From NCBI GenBank assembly GCA_964516295.1, contig CAZEYT010000029.1, positions 1-33,457 of the forward strand: a stretch of 33,457 bases of DNA, written 5' to 3'. Both the position numbers and the translations under genes were made by a program. This document shows, one piece after another, positions 7,784 through 16,680 of the stretch. Below the pieces are notes generated by a model. It was not told the DNA's origin and did no database searches. It was given only the letters and a program-made list of their open reading frames with translations. Numbering within the stretch: the first letter of the stretch is position 1; each line of letters opens with the position of its first letter. Source of the stretch: CAZEYT01 sp964516295 (GTDB lineage: Bacteria > Verrucomicrobiota > Verrucomicrobiia > Chthoniobacterales > Terrimicrobiaceae).

Positions 7784-8847
7784 GGTTCTCCCTCCAGAGT
7801 CAGGCGCGCTTCGACCGTGCCATTATCTTCGAAAAGTCGGAAAGCATGGCGGCGCGGGTAGTGAATCTCCAAGCGGCGCCGAAGGGTCGAAATTCCCACG
7901 CCCTCGCGCAGGTGATCCTCGTCCGCCAGGTGTCCGGAATTTCTCACCTCGATCTCAATCATCCCGGCACCGAGCCACGCATGGATCGACAATCGGAGCA
8001 CTCCTTGTCGTTCGCGGGCCCAGCCGTGCTTGACGGCATTTTCGACCAGAGGCTGGAGCAGAAAACAGGGCACTTGGCGTTTCCGCACGTCGTCAGGGGC
8101 GATCACTTTGGTCTCCAGGCGATCGCCGAAACGTGCTTTTTCGATGCGGAGGTAGGCCACCATCGCATCCACCTCCGAAGCCAGCGGAGCGACCACTTTG
8201 GTCCGGTGGTCCAGCGAATACCGCAAATACTCGGACAACTCCGTGACCATCATCGTCGCCGTATCGGGATGCAGCTCGATCTCTGCCGCGACGGCATTGA
8301 GCGAATTAAAAAGAAAGTGCGGGTCGAGTTGGGAGCGGAGCATTTGAAGTTCGATGCGCTGGGCTTCTTCGCGGGCCTTTCGAGCGCGCTCTCCCTGCGA
8401 ACTCGCGAGGAGGTCGGCCTTCACGGCGAGATACCCCATGCACCATGCCATATAAAGAATCCACATCAATTTCACGCGGATCAACCAAAGCGAGAAACCG
8501 GGCACGTCGGGATTGTTCCATTCCAAAGCATCCAACGCGATCTGAGCGATGCTCCCATGCACGAAGGCGGCGATGCCGCTCAGGAAAAAAATCCATGCCG
8601 CCGTTACGATCCGGAAATGCGAGCCCACCGACGGCCTCCGCAAAATCTGACGCATCCCGGCTGTGAACAGAACGGCGATGGCCACCTGTACCGGAGCGGC
8701 AAGGAGCGTCTCTTCAAACGTGCGGTAAACCGAAAGCCGGACGACAATGCCAAAGACCCCGAAAGCTGCCCAGACGATGATGTTGAGCTTCCAGAACGAC
8801 AGCGAGCCGGGGATCCAAGACCTCAGGATGTTCCGCACGGGCGGCAT
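7765..8847 (-). CDS. LytS/YehU-type sensor histidine kinase
   Basis: A 360-aa membrane histidine kinase of the HisKA_5/His_kinase (LytS-like) class. The N-terminal half has four likely helices (about 18-40, 47-65, 80-106, 119-145), with no recognisable extracellular ligand-binding domain. A short coiled linker (150-170) leads to the phospho-acceptor His177 in Asp-Pro-His-Phe-Leu-Phe-Asn-Ser-Leu-Asn, the hallmark of this class. The ATPase N box is Val-Glu-Asn270-Ala-Val-Lys-His, and the G box is Gly-Val-Gly-Ile-Ser near 316-320. ATG 8847 has no Shine-Dalgarno. The gene overlaps its response regulator and is divergent from the GH9 cellulase across a gap of about 117 bases. Confidence 0.92.
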   Translation of the reverse strand: MPPVRNILRSWIPGSLSFWKLNIIVWAAFGVFGIVVRLSVYRTFEETLLAAPVQVAIAVLFTAGMRQILRRPSVGSHFRIVTAAWIFFLSGIAAFVHGSIAQIALDALEWNNPDVPGFSLWLIRVKLMWILYMAWCMGYLAVKADLLASSQGERARKAREEAQRIELQMLRSQLDPHFLFNSLNAVAAEIELHPDTATMMVTELSEYLRYSLDHRTKVVAPLASEVDAMVAYLRIEKARFGDRLETKVIAPDDVRKRQVPCFLLQPLVENAVKHGWARERQGVLRLSIHAWLGAGMIEIEVRNSGHLADEDHLREGVGISTLRRRLEIHYPRRHAFRLFEDNGTVEARLTLEGEPCYASS

Positions 8848-8964
8848 CCTGCGGGAGGGGTTGGGGCTGGGTCAAACGCTTTGGCGGCCGATTCACCGAC
8901 TTTTCCGGTCCCTCCACCGAGGCAGTCATGACAACACGCCGCTTGTTCGAAAGAGTCACCGCAA
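8848..8964. promoter_or_regulatory. Divergent intergenic region between kinase and cellulase
   Basis: This 117-bp gap must hold the 5' signals of both the kinase/regulator pair and the cellulase. I looked for paired LytTR-type direct repeats and for sigma-70 boxes and found nothing convincing, so only the location is reported. Confidence 0.35.
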
Positions 8965-11742
8965 ATGTTCACTGCGATGAAAACACCCACTCTTGCCCTG
9001 TTCTTTTTTGGTTTGCTGTCGCTCCCGCTCACCGCCGCTCCCGGTGATCTCCGCCAGGAAACCGACACCGCCATCGTGACGATCCGCATCACCAGCGATT
9101 GGCGGAGCGGCTATCAGGCCAATGTCGAAATCGAAAACAAAGGCAATGCACCGATCAACGCCTGGCGTCTTTCAATGCAAATGCCGGGAACCGTTTCCTC
9201 GATCTGGAATGCACGCATCGCCTCGCAGACTGGCGACCTCTTCGTTTTTGATGCCAGCAACTTCTCTTGGAACGCAAACATTCCCGCTCGCGGAAAAGTC
9301 TCCTTCGGGTTCATCGGCTCCCCCGGAGGCCTCGTCGCTCCGGCCAACGGGGTTGTTCTTTCATCCGGATCCGGTGGCCCGACGCCAACACCGACCCCAG
9401 TCCCAACACCGACGCCAACGCCAACGCCAACGCCAACGCCAGTTCCGACTCCGGTTCCCACACCCACGCCGGCCCCGACACCGGGATCCGGTGGGGTCGT
9501 GAATGTTTCCGGCGGGACCGTTGAATTCCGCGTGCGGAGCGACTGGGGAAGCGGCTTCACCGGCGAAGTGACGATTCGCAATACCTCTTCGCAAGTTCTG
9601 CGTGGCTGGGTTCTCGAGTTCCTTCTCCCGCGCACCGTTTCCTCGGTTTGGAATGCCCGCTTGGTCTCGCAGCAAAATGGACGCGTTCAGTTTGACGCCG
9701 GATCCAACACTTGGAATCGCGACATTCCGGTCGGCGGTCAGGTCAGTTTCGGTTTCAACGCCAGTCCCGGAAACCTTGCGACGCCGCCCACCGGCTTCGT
9801 TCTCACCACGACCGGCGGCACAATACCAACCCCGACGCCCGTGCCGACGCCAACTCCGGTGCCCACGCCGGTTCCGACGCCTGCACCGTCTCCCACGCCC
9901 GGTCCCGGGACCGCGTTCAACTACGGCGAAGCCCTGCAAAAATCGCTCTTCTTCTACGATGCCCAGCGCAGTGGCGACTTGCCCGATGACTTCCGGGTCG
10001 GGTGGCGCGGGGATTCCGGGATGCGCGATGGTGCCGATGTCGGAGTTGATCTCACGGGCGGCTTTTACGACGCAGGCGATGGAGTCAAATTCACCCTCCC
10101 GATGCTCTCCGCCATGTCTCTTCTCTCATGGGGAGGCATCGAGTATCCCGAGGGTTACACGCGTACCGGTCAACGGCGCTGTCTGCTCGACACGATTCGG
10201 TGGGGAATGGACTGGGTGATGAAAGCGCACACCGCTCCGTATGAGTTCTACGGACAGGTCGGGCGCGGGGATCTCGACCACTCCTTCTGGGGAGCTGCCG
10301 AGGTCATGAACATGCCGCGGCCCGCCTTCAAGATCACCGCCGCCCAGCCCGGCACCGAAATCGCCGGAGAAGCCGCCGCCGCGCTGGCTGCCGCATCGAT
10401 CCTCTTCCAAACCGAGGATCCCGCCTACGCCGCGCGCCTTCTTTCGCACGCGCGCCAGATGTTTGATTTCGCGGACCGCTACCGCGGAAACTATACCCGC
10501 GCCATCCCCGATGCCGGCAGCTATTACAACTCCTACTCCGGCTTCAACGACGAACTCCTCTGGTCCGCCCTCTGGCTCTACCGCGCCACCGGCGAGCAGG
10601 CCTTCCTCAACCGCGCCGAGTTCTGGTATCAGCAAAATTTCGCCAATAGCTCGCTGCGCTGGACGCACGACTGGGACGACAAACTCGCCGGGTCCATTGT
10701 GCTCCTCGCCCAACTGACCGGGAAACCGGAATACCGCGCCGCCGCCGAACGCTGGCTGAACTTCTGGACGGTCGGCCAGAACGGCAGTCGGATCGCCACC
10801 ACGCCCGGTGGACTCACGTGGCTCGCGCAGTGGGGTTCTCTCCGCTATGCCGCCAACACGTCGTTCGTGGCTTTTGTCTTCGCAGACAAGGTCGGCGATG
10901 TCGGCACGCGCTATCGGGATTTCGCCCGCCGCCAGATCCGCTACATGCTCGGCGACAACCCGCAATCCCGCAGCTACGTCGTTGGCTTCGGAAACAATCC
11001 TCCGCGCAATCCCCATCACCGCACGGCCCATGGGTCATGGAACGACAATATCTCGAATCCCGTGAACAACCGTCACATCCTCTTTGGAGCGCTCGTCGGC
11101 GGACCGACCTCGGCCAGCGACACGGCTTACACGGACAATCGCTCCGACTACGTCGCCAACGAGGTCGCGCTGGACTACAACGCGGGTTTCACCGGAGCTC
11201 TCGCCCGCCTGGCGCAATTCGAAGGCGGCACGCCGCTCGCCAACTTCCCGCCGCCGCTCCAACCCGATGACGAGTTCTTCGTCGAGGCCGCCATCCATCA
11301 GAGCGGCAGTGGATTCACCGAGATCCGGGCCTTGCTGAACAATCGCTCGGCCTTCCCCGCGGAAGCGTCCGACCGCTTTGCCTTCCGCTATTACATGAAC
11401 CTGAGCGAACTCCTCGTGGCCGGAATCAATCCCACGAGCCTTCGTGTCACCATCGGCTACTCGCAGGGGGCTCGCGTCTCGCCTGTTCAAGTCTACGATG
11501 CGTCGCGGTTCCTGTATTTTGTCGAAATCGACTTCCCGGGCGTCCGCATCGCCCCCGGCTCGGGAAGCTCGTTCCGCCGCGAGGTCCAGTTCCGACTCGC
11601 GCTTCCGAGCGGGGCCACCGCCTCGGCGTGGAATCCGGCGAACGACCCCTCGTTCCAAGGCCTCACGACCGGCACACCGGCCAAAACCGATCACATCCCG
11701 GTCTTCGAGAGCGGCGGGTTCCTGAGCGGACGCCTGCCTTGA
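8965..11742 (+). CDS. Secreted GH9 cellulase with two CBM2 and a CBM3c-like domain
   Basis: A 925-aa modular endoglucanase that cleaves beta-1,4-glucan outside the cell. Order: signal peptide (1-25, Ala-Ala cleavage region), CBM2 (about 34-132), Pro-Thr linker (139-173), second CBM2 (about 184-281), second Pro-Thr linker (288-314), GH9 catalytic domain (about 317-750), and a C-terminal domain (769-925) resembling CBM3c. GH9 residues are intact: Asp369/Asp372 in Tyr-Asp-Ala-Gly-Asp, His685/Arg686, Asp728 and the acid Glu733 in Asn-Glu-Val-Ala-Leu-Asp-Tyr-Asn. Each CBM2 keeps three binding-face tryptophans (46/81/102 and 194/229/250) but lacks the usual terminal disulfide cysteines. GH9 joined to CBM3c is the arrangement of processive endoglucanases. 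ATG 8977 is an equally plausible start. It faces away from a LytTR two-component system. Confidence 0.92.
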   Translation: MFTAMKTPTLALFFFGLLSLPLTAAPGDLRQETDTAIVTIRITSDWRSGYQANVEIENKGNAPINAWRLSMQMPGTVSSIWNARIASQTGDLFVFDASNFSWNANIPARGKVSFGFIGSPGGLVAPANGVVLSSGSGGPTPTPTPVPTPTPTPTPTPTPVPTPVPTPTPAPTPGSGGVVNVSGGTVEFRVRSDWGSGFTGEVTIRNTSSQVLRGWVLEFLLPRTVSSVWNARLVSQQNGRVQFDAGSNTWNRDIPVGGQVSFGFNASPGNLATPPTGFVLTTTGGTIPTPTPVPTPTPVPTPVPTPAPSPTPGPGTAFNYGEALQKSLFFYDAQRSGDLPDDFRVGWRGDSGMRDGADVGVDLTGGFYDAGDGVKFTLPMLSAMSLLSWGGIEYPEGYTRTGQRRCLLDTIRWGMDWVMKAHTAPYEFYGQVGRGDLDHSFWGAAEVMNMPRPAFKITAAQPGTEIAGEAAAALAAASILFQTEDPAYAARLLSHARQMFDFADRYRGNYTRAIPDAGSYYNSYSGFNDELLWSALWLYRATGEQAFLNRAEFWYQQNFANSSLRWTHDWDDKLAGSIVLLAQLTGKPEYRAAAERWLNFWTVGQNGSRIATTPGGLTWLAQWGSLRYAANTSFVAFVFADKVGDVGTRYRDFARRQIRYMLGDNPQSRSYVVGFGNNPPRNPHHRTAHGSWNDNISNPVNNRHILFGALVGGPTSASDTAYTDNRSDYVANEVALDYNAGFTGALARLAQFEGGTPLANFPPPLQPDDEFFVEAAIHQSGSGFTEIRALLNNRSAFPAEASDRFAFRYYMNLSELLVAGINPTSLRVTIGYSQGARVSPVQVYDASRFLYFVEIDFPGVRIAPGSGSSFRREVQFRLALPSGATASAWNPANDPSFQGLTTGTPAKTDHIPVFESGGFLSGRLP
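9379..9483 (+). repeat. Pro-Thr linker repeat 1 in the GH9 gene
   Basis: This is a low-complexity stretch encoding Pro-Thr(-Val/Ala) repeats between the two CBM2 domains. At about 9412-9440 the DNA holds several perfect copies of the hexamer GCCAAC, a likely site for slipped-strand length change in steps that keep the frame. Confidence 0.85.
9826..9906 (+). repeat. Pro-Thr linker repeat 2 in the GH9 gene
   Basis: A second Pro-Thr/Pro-Val low-complexity linker connects the second CBM2 to the GH9 catalytic domain. Its codon pattern is more varied than that of the first linker. Confidence 0.8.
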
Positions 11743-11749
11743 TCGCGGC

Positions 11750-12745
11750 TTAGACCGGACCCCGAATCCGCGGGTGAACTTTTTCCTTCGCAAAGGCCAC
11801 GAGACGACGGTGGACGTCCCCGGAGAGCGGGGGAACGGACGAGACAGCCGCATTGGCGGCTGCTTGTCCGGGGCGGGAGGCACCCGTGATGACCGTTGTG
11901 ACTTCCGGATGATCCAAGATCCAGCGCTGGGCCGTCACCGCCATCGGGCGGTCCGCCGCCAGCAACGTCCGCAGCTCGTCGACCAGGTCCAGAGCACGCT
12001 CAAATTCCAACCCGGAAAACGTCTCTCCCACGTTGAAGGCGGCGCCGTCCCGATTGAAGTGCCGGTGGTCTCCTTCCGAAAAACGCGTCGCCCGGGTTAT
12101 CTTCCCGGCCAGCAGTCCACTGGCCAGCGGCAGGCGAGCGATGACCGCCACATTTCGTCGCGCCGCCTCTTCGAGCAATCCTTCGATGGCCTGCTGTCGG
12201 AGAATGTTGAAGATGATTTGGAGGGATGCGAGGGCGGGATCGCGGAGGCAAAAGTGCGCCTCATCCAGGCTTTCCAAACTCGCTCCATAATGCGCCAGTT
12301 TTCCTGCATCGCGAAGATCCGCCATCCACGTGAACACGTCTCCTTCGCTCAACAACCAGGTGGAATGCAGTGGAGCTGGACCAGATCCAGTCGATCCACT
12401 TGCAATCGACGAAGACAGCCGTCCACCGCTTCTCCCAGCGACTGCTTGGTGATTTTGTCGGGGTAGATCCCGCGTCGGCCGATTTTCGTTGCCACCTTCA
12501 GACGCTCATCGCCCGCTTCCTTCAGAAACTCGCCCACCAGCTGTTCGCCCGTCCATCGCCGTAAACATCGGCCGTGTCGAAAAATGTGACGCCCGCGGCA
12601 TACGCCTCCCGCAGGATTTGCCGGGCCGCATCTTCGCTCACCGGTCCCCACGTGATATCGCCCAATTGCCAACACCCAATTGCCAACACCCCAGCCCGAC
12701 TTCCGACACTTCCCAGCCCGTTGATCCAAATTTCCGGAACTTCAT
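11750..12745 (-). pseudogene. Aldo/keto reductase, broken by three frameshifts
   Basis: The remnant spans three reading frames that join into one complete aldo/keto reductase of about 327 aa. From ATG 12745 the frame reads Met-Lys-Phe-Arg-Lys-Phe-Gly and reaches Glu-Val-Gly-Leu-Gly, then meets a perfect 14-bp tandem duplication at 12661-12688. Removing one copy restores Gly-Cys-Trp-Gln-Leu-Gly-Asp and, downstream, the family motif Phe-Phe-Asp-Thr-Ala-Asp-Val-Tyr-Gly-Asp-Gly. A single-base loss near 12548-12552 moves the frame before Glu-Gln-Leu-Val-Gly-Glu-Phe. A second single-base loss near 12355-12360 follows Gln-Leu-His-Cys-Ile-Pro. The rest runs intact to TAA at 11750. The enzyme would have been an NAD(P)H-dependent carbonyl reductase. 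Three independent lesions make a functional product unlikely; assembly error is the alternative. Confidence 0.88.
12661..12688. repeat. Perfect 14-bp tandem duplication
   Basis: CCCAATTGCCAACA occurs twice head to tail. It lies in the 5' part of the aldo/keto reductase remnant, and deleting one copy restores the family's N-terminal reading frame, so it looks like a recent inactivating duplication. Confidence 0.9.
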
Positions 12746-12832
12746 AGACCCGCAAGCTCGCTTCCGGTCGATCGGATCGTCAAGCCCGCCCGGACGGAGA
12801 ATGGTCCCTTGAAGACCGTCGGCCTTTGCGGT

Positions 12833-14140
12833 TCAGGATCGGCAGACCTCACCGATCGCACGCTCCAATGCACCGACGGCGCGGTCCAGTTGCTCGGGGG
12901 TCGTGCAGAGCGGAGGCATGAGAACGACGGTGTCGAGAATCGGCCGCGTCAGCAAGCCGTGCTGCCTCGCCGCCTCGCAAACTCTTCCGCCGGTGCGTTC
13001 CTGCCAGGGAAACGCGGAGCTGTCGGACCGCCGAAGGTCGATGCCCGCAATGTAACCGCACTGGCGGATCTCGCCGACCCAAGGCGATTGTTTCAAGTGC
13101 TCCATCCATCCCCGAAGGTGCGCGATTTTGTCGGGAAGAGACGCAAGCGTTTTCTCCTCCTCGAAGACATCCAGATTCGCCAGTGCCGCCGCGCACCCGA
13201 GCGCATTGCCGGTGTAGCTGTGTCCGTAAAAAAACGTCTTCAGTTCGTCGAAACGTCCGAGGAAGGCCGAGAAAACGTTACGCGTCGTCATCGTCGCGGC
13301 AAGGGGAAGGTAACCGCCGGTGAGACCCTTGGCCAGACAGAGGAAATCGGGAACAACGTTCTCTTGCTCGCAGGCAAACATGGTTCCGGTGCGGCCGAAG
13401 CCGGTCATAATTTCGTCCAGAATCAAAAAGGTGCCCGACGCATCGCACTTTTCCCGGAGCCGTCGCAAAAGCCCGGTCGGCCAGAGACGCATGCCTGCGG
13501 CCCCTTGGATAAGCGGTTCGATGATCACCGCCGCCACCCGCCCGTCACGAAACTCCGGAAGGGTCTCCAATTCGTCCGGATCGGAAATGCGAAGGACCGG
13601 AAAGTGATGTCCGGCAAATCGGGCTTGGAACGTTCCGATCCCGCCAAGACTCGCCGCCCCGGCCGTGTCGCCGTGGTAGGCATTTTCAAACGCGACAAAA
13701 GTCGAACGTTCCGGACGGCCTTTAAGTTGCCAGTATTGGACGGTCATCTTCAAGGCCGCCTCCACCGCCGTCGATCCGTCATCGCTGAAAAAAACCCTCT
13801 CCAGCGTGCCGGCTGGGAACAGCGAAACGAGCCGCGCGGCCAGTGCCGCCGCCGGGGCATTTCCGCTGCCGAGGTAGGAGACGTGGGACACCCGTGAGGC
13901 CTGATCCTGGATGGCGCGGGTGATCCGCGGGTTGGCGTGACCGTGAATATTCGTCCAGATCGAGGAGTTTCCGTCGAAGTACTCCCGTCCCCGGCTATCG
14001 CGGAGCATCGCACCGTTGCCCTCCACCAGCAACAGGGGGTCTGCCTCGGGAGCACACCAGTCCTGCATCTGCGTGAAGGGATGCCAGGTGTGATTTTTGT
14101 CCCAAGCCGCCAACTCGTCCGCCGTCCAAACGTCTCGCAT
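12833..14140 (-). CDS. bioA: Adenosylmethionine-8-amino-7-oxononanoate aminotransferase
   Basis: A PLP-dependent class III aminotransferase of biotin synthesis (435 aa from ATG 14140), converting 7-keto-8-aminopelargonate to diaminopelargonate with SAM as amino donor. The N-terminal Trp-His-Pro-Phe-Thr-Gln-Met block is diagnostic for BioA within the class. Also visible are the PLP-phosphate region Asp-Asp-Gly-Ser-Thr-Ala-Val-Glu, the cofactor aspartate in Leu-Asp-Glu-Ile-Met-Thr-Gly-Phe-Gly and the Schiff-base lysine in Cys-Leu-Ala-Lys-Gly-Leu-Thr-Gly-Gly. The frame extends to a GTG at 14173, but homology starts just after ATG 14140 and neither has a Shine-Dalgarno. It stands alone, with no bioB, bioF or bioD nearby, between a broken reductase and a divergent CPBP protease. 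Confidence 0.92.
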   Translation of the reverse strand: MRDVWTADELAAWDKNHTWHPFTQMQDWCAPEADPLLLVEGNGAMLRDSRGREYFDGNSSIWTNIHGHANPRITRAIQDQASRVSHVSYLGSGNAPAAALAARLVSLFPAGTLERVFFSDDGSTAVEAALKMTVQYWQLKGRPERSTFVAFENAYHGDTAGAASLGGIGTFQARFAGHHFPVLRISDPDELETLPEFRDGRVAAVIIEPLIQGAAGMRLWPTGLLRRLREKCDASGTFLILDEIMTGFGRTGTMFACEQENVVPDFLCLAKGLTGGYLPLAATMTTRNVFSAFLGRFDELKTFFYGHSYTGNALGCAAALANLDVFEEEKTLASLPDKIAHLRGWMEHLKQSPWVGEIRQCGYIAGIDLRRSDSSAFPWQERTGGRVCEAARQHGLLTRPILDTVVLMPPLCTTPEQLDRAVGALERAIGEVCRS

Positions 14141-14173
14141 CGCCGCAGAAACTAGCGCATAACGACCGGACAC

Positions 14174-15100
14174 GTGAATCGAAATACCACGCTTTTGCTC
14201 CGGCTCCTCGTCTACATCGGAGCCGTTCTCCTTTTTGCCTGCCTGCTGGCTCCGCCGTTGTATTGGACCGGCTCCGCGCTCGCGTCAGCCGGGGTTCTGC
14301 CATTTCTGGAGGGGTTTCCCTTTCATCGCTACTTCAGCCGGTCGATCCAGATTGCTGCCATTCTCCTCCTCTGGCCCGCTTTTCGCTGGATCGGAATCTC
14401 GCGGCTCTCGGAGCTTGGAATCGAAAAAAACCCGCGGCGCCGCGGAGATATTGCCAGCGGTTTGGCCCTGGGCCTGCTTCCCGTCGTGGCCCTCGGGGCG
14501 GTATGCCTCTGGCTCGATGTGTATGCGATCCGTTCGAGTCTGGATTTTCCAAAACTTCTCCGCATTGCCGGCACTGCGACGGTTGTTTCGGTGATCGAGG
14601 AATTCCTGTTCCGGGCCGTCGTTCTCGGTCTCGCCCTGCGGGCGACGTCCGCCTGGCCCGCGGCGATCCTTTCGTCGGCCATTTTCGCGATCGTTCACTT
14701 TCTCCGCGTTTCCAAAACGAATACCGAAGCGGCTGTCGGATGGCTCACCGGCTTTCAACAAATCCCGCTCATGTTCTCCAGCGCGCCGCCGTGGCCGTTG
14801 CTGGGGTGGGGACTCCTCTCGCTGATGATCGCCGGTTTGCTTCTGGCGTGGGCGACTCTCCGGACGCGCTCGCTTTTTCTCGCCATCGGCATTCATGCGG
14901 GGTGGATTTTCGGTCAGCAGGGTCTTCAATGGCTCGCGCGTTTCCAGCCCAAGCCGCCGGACGCCCTGCTCCCGTGGATCGGACCGAATCTCGTCAGTGG
15001 AGCCGTTCCGACCGGGCTTGCCCCCGCACTGGTCCTGCTGGTCTCCGGCGCGGTCCTCGCGGTTGTCCTGCGTGGACGCGACCGTGCGAGGTCCGCCTGA
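14174..15100 (+). CDS. CPBP-family intramembrane metalloprotease
   Basis: A 308-aa polytopic membrane protein of the CAAX-protease/bacteriocin-processing (CPBP, Abi) family. The catalytic motifs are all present: Glu142-Glu143-Phe-Leu-Phe-Arg147, Phe171-Ala-Ile-Val-His175 and His241-Ala-Gly-Trp. About eight hydrophobic helices are visible. The segment between the second and third motifs is longer than in minimal members. The start is GTG 14174 with no Shine-Dalgarno. Only about 33 bases separate it from the divergent bioA start, so promoters must reach into coding sequence. The substrate is unknown; family members range from prenyl-protein processing to peptide self-immunity, and nothing here resembles a bacteriocin gene. 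Confidence 0.82.
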   Translation: MNRNTTLLLRLLVYIGAVLLFACLLAPPLYWTGSALASAGVLPFLEGFPFHRYFSRSIQIAAILLLWPAFRWIGISRLSELGIEKNPRRRGDIASGLALGLLPVVALGAVCLWLDVYAIRSSLDFPKLLRIAGTATVVSVIEEFLFRAVVLGLALRATSAWPAAILSSAIFAIVHFLRVSKTNTEAAVGWLTGFQQIPLMFSSAPPWPLLGWGLLSLMIAGLLLAWATLRTRSLFLAIGIHAGWIFGQQGLQWLARFQPKPPDALLPWIGPNLVSGAVPTGLAPALVLLVSGAVLAVVLRGRDRARSA

Positions 15101-15130
15101 CGGGTGGCGAGCGCGATGGGGGAGAGGCTT

Positions 15131-16631
15131 TCAGGCCTGCGGTGTAAACAGCGTTTCCAGCAGGTCGTCCAACGTGCGTGCCGCTTCGGAATTCCACGCC
15201 GCGGCTTGGAAACCAATGTAACCGTCGGGCCGCACCAAGACCGCTCCGCCTGCGGGAACGCCGGCGTTTTCCGCGGAGCAGATCGACTCACCCGGAATTG
15301 TCTCCAAAATCGGAGGCCAACGGGACGCCAGAGTTCGCTCCGTGTCGATCTGACCATAAACAAGAAGGTGGTGCTTGCATCCGGACAGGGGTGTTCGTTT
15401 CGGAAATCGCGAACCGATCGAGATCCCTCCCACGCCGACATCGCTCCCGTGACTCGCCACGATCGGGCTGCTTGCGAAAGTCAGATCCAGCATCGTCGGG
15501 GATGTCGTTGGGTGCGCCGGGTCGGGTTCGGGGGCAACCAATGGCTCGCAGGCCCGGGCTTTGGCCACCAAGTCGTCGTAGAAGCTTTTGGCTGTGTGCG
15601 AACTGTCGAGGACCTGACGGGCGGCGTCCCGGCGCTCCGCATCCTAAGCCTCGAGCAGCTTTTGTTTCCCCCGTGGCGGAGGACCGCGGCCAGCTTCCAA
15701 CTGAGCGAGACGCCATCGAGCACCCCGGAATTCAGGCCTTCGCCGCCCAAAGGATTGCAAATATGGGCCGCGTCACCGGCGAGGAAGCACCGGCCTTCGG
15801 CGAACTTCGGCGCCATGCGACGGTGACTGTGATACATCGAACTCCACCGCAGATCCCGGACCTCAAACGGACGATTCAGGTGCCCGGAAACCGCGGCTCG
15901 GATGTCGTCCAGACTCACCGGCTGCGCGGGGATGACGCCGTCCGCGAGTTCGGCGAAAATCAACGACCGACCGTGCGGTATTTGCACCACCATCAAAAGT
16001 CCCTGGGGCGAGACCGCGACGGTCAGCAAGTTGTCGCCGCGATGCACGGAGACGGCTCCGACATCGGCCACCACATACCGCAATGGATAGGTTATTCCTT
16101 CGAGATGTTCCTTCAAAGCACCGCGCACCGGACTGTGCGCTCCACCGGCTCCGATGAGATAATCCGCCGTGATCGAAAACTCCCGCCCTTCGATATCCGA
16201 GCAAACAACGGTCGCCCGATCCTCCGAGATGGAGATTTCCTCCGCGTTCACGCCGCGCTCGACGTGAACGCCAAAACTTTCCAAGTGCGCGAGAAAAACC
16301 TCCTCGGTGCGCCATTGCGGCATCGAGCGGGGGTGTGGATATGGCGTGTCCGCCTCCGGACCGTGAAAAACAAAGCCTCTTTCCAGTTCGCATCGAGAAT
16401 CCGAACACCCTCCACCGGAACGCCCTCGGCGAGGAAGGGATCGACGATCCCCGAGCGGGTGAAAACTTCCAGACTCGCCGGTTGAACGCCCGTGGCCCGG
16501 GTCTGCGCGTGGGGAACCGGGCATTTGTCGATGATCCGGGCCTTCACTCCATGGCGCGCCAGCTCGCCGGCGACGAACAAACCGGTTGGCCCTGCGCCGA
16601 TGATCAGGACCTCGGTGTGCGATGCGTTCAT
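15131..16631 (-). pseudogene. FAD-dependent aromatic monooxygenase, broken by two frameshifts and a stop
   Basis: The remains of a PheA/TfdB-type flavin monooxygenase of about 500 aa. From ATG 16631 the FAD fold starts normally with Ile-Ile-Gly-Ala-Gly-Pro-Thr-Gly. At the T-run (minus strand) at about 16366-16370 a one-base indel moves the frame between Trp-Lys-Glu-Ala-Leu-Phe-Phe and His-Gly-Pro-Glu-Ala-Asp. The second FAD motif, Gly-Asp-Ala-Ala-His..Pro-Leu-Gly-Gly-Glu-Gly, is intact. Near 15660 a one-base loss in an A-run shifts the frame again. In the restored frame the expected Glu-Ala-Tyr-Asp-Ala-Glu-Arg-Arg helix has TAG (15644-15646) in place of Tyr. The thioredoxin-like C-terminal domain follows, with Val-Leu-Val-Arg-Pro-Asp-Gly-Tyr. 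It lies divergent from the ene-reductase. Confidence 0.88.
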
Positions 16632-16680
16632 GGCGCGAATCAATCAGACACCCATTGCTTCCCACAAGTCCCGAGCGCCC

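Noticed and set aside
8848..8964. LytTR operator or sigma-70 promoter between kinase and cellulase
   Set aside because: I found no pair of direct repeats of the expected spacing and no convincing -35/-10 pair, so no specific site is claimed.
9379..9483. CRISPR-like or regulatory direct repeats
   Set aside because: The repeats are in-frame Pro-Thr linker codons with no spacers, inside the cellulase gene.
12809..13897. 362-codon plus-strand frame opposite bioA
   Set aside because: BioA on the minus strand has all class III aminotransferase motifs; the plus frame has none.
14165..14180. CACGTG palindrome at the bioA/CPBP junction as an operator
   Set aside because: It is only six bases long and simply reflects two back-to-back GTG codons; chance is sufficient.
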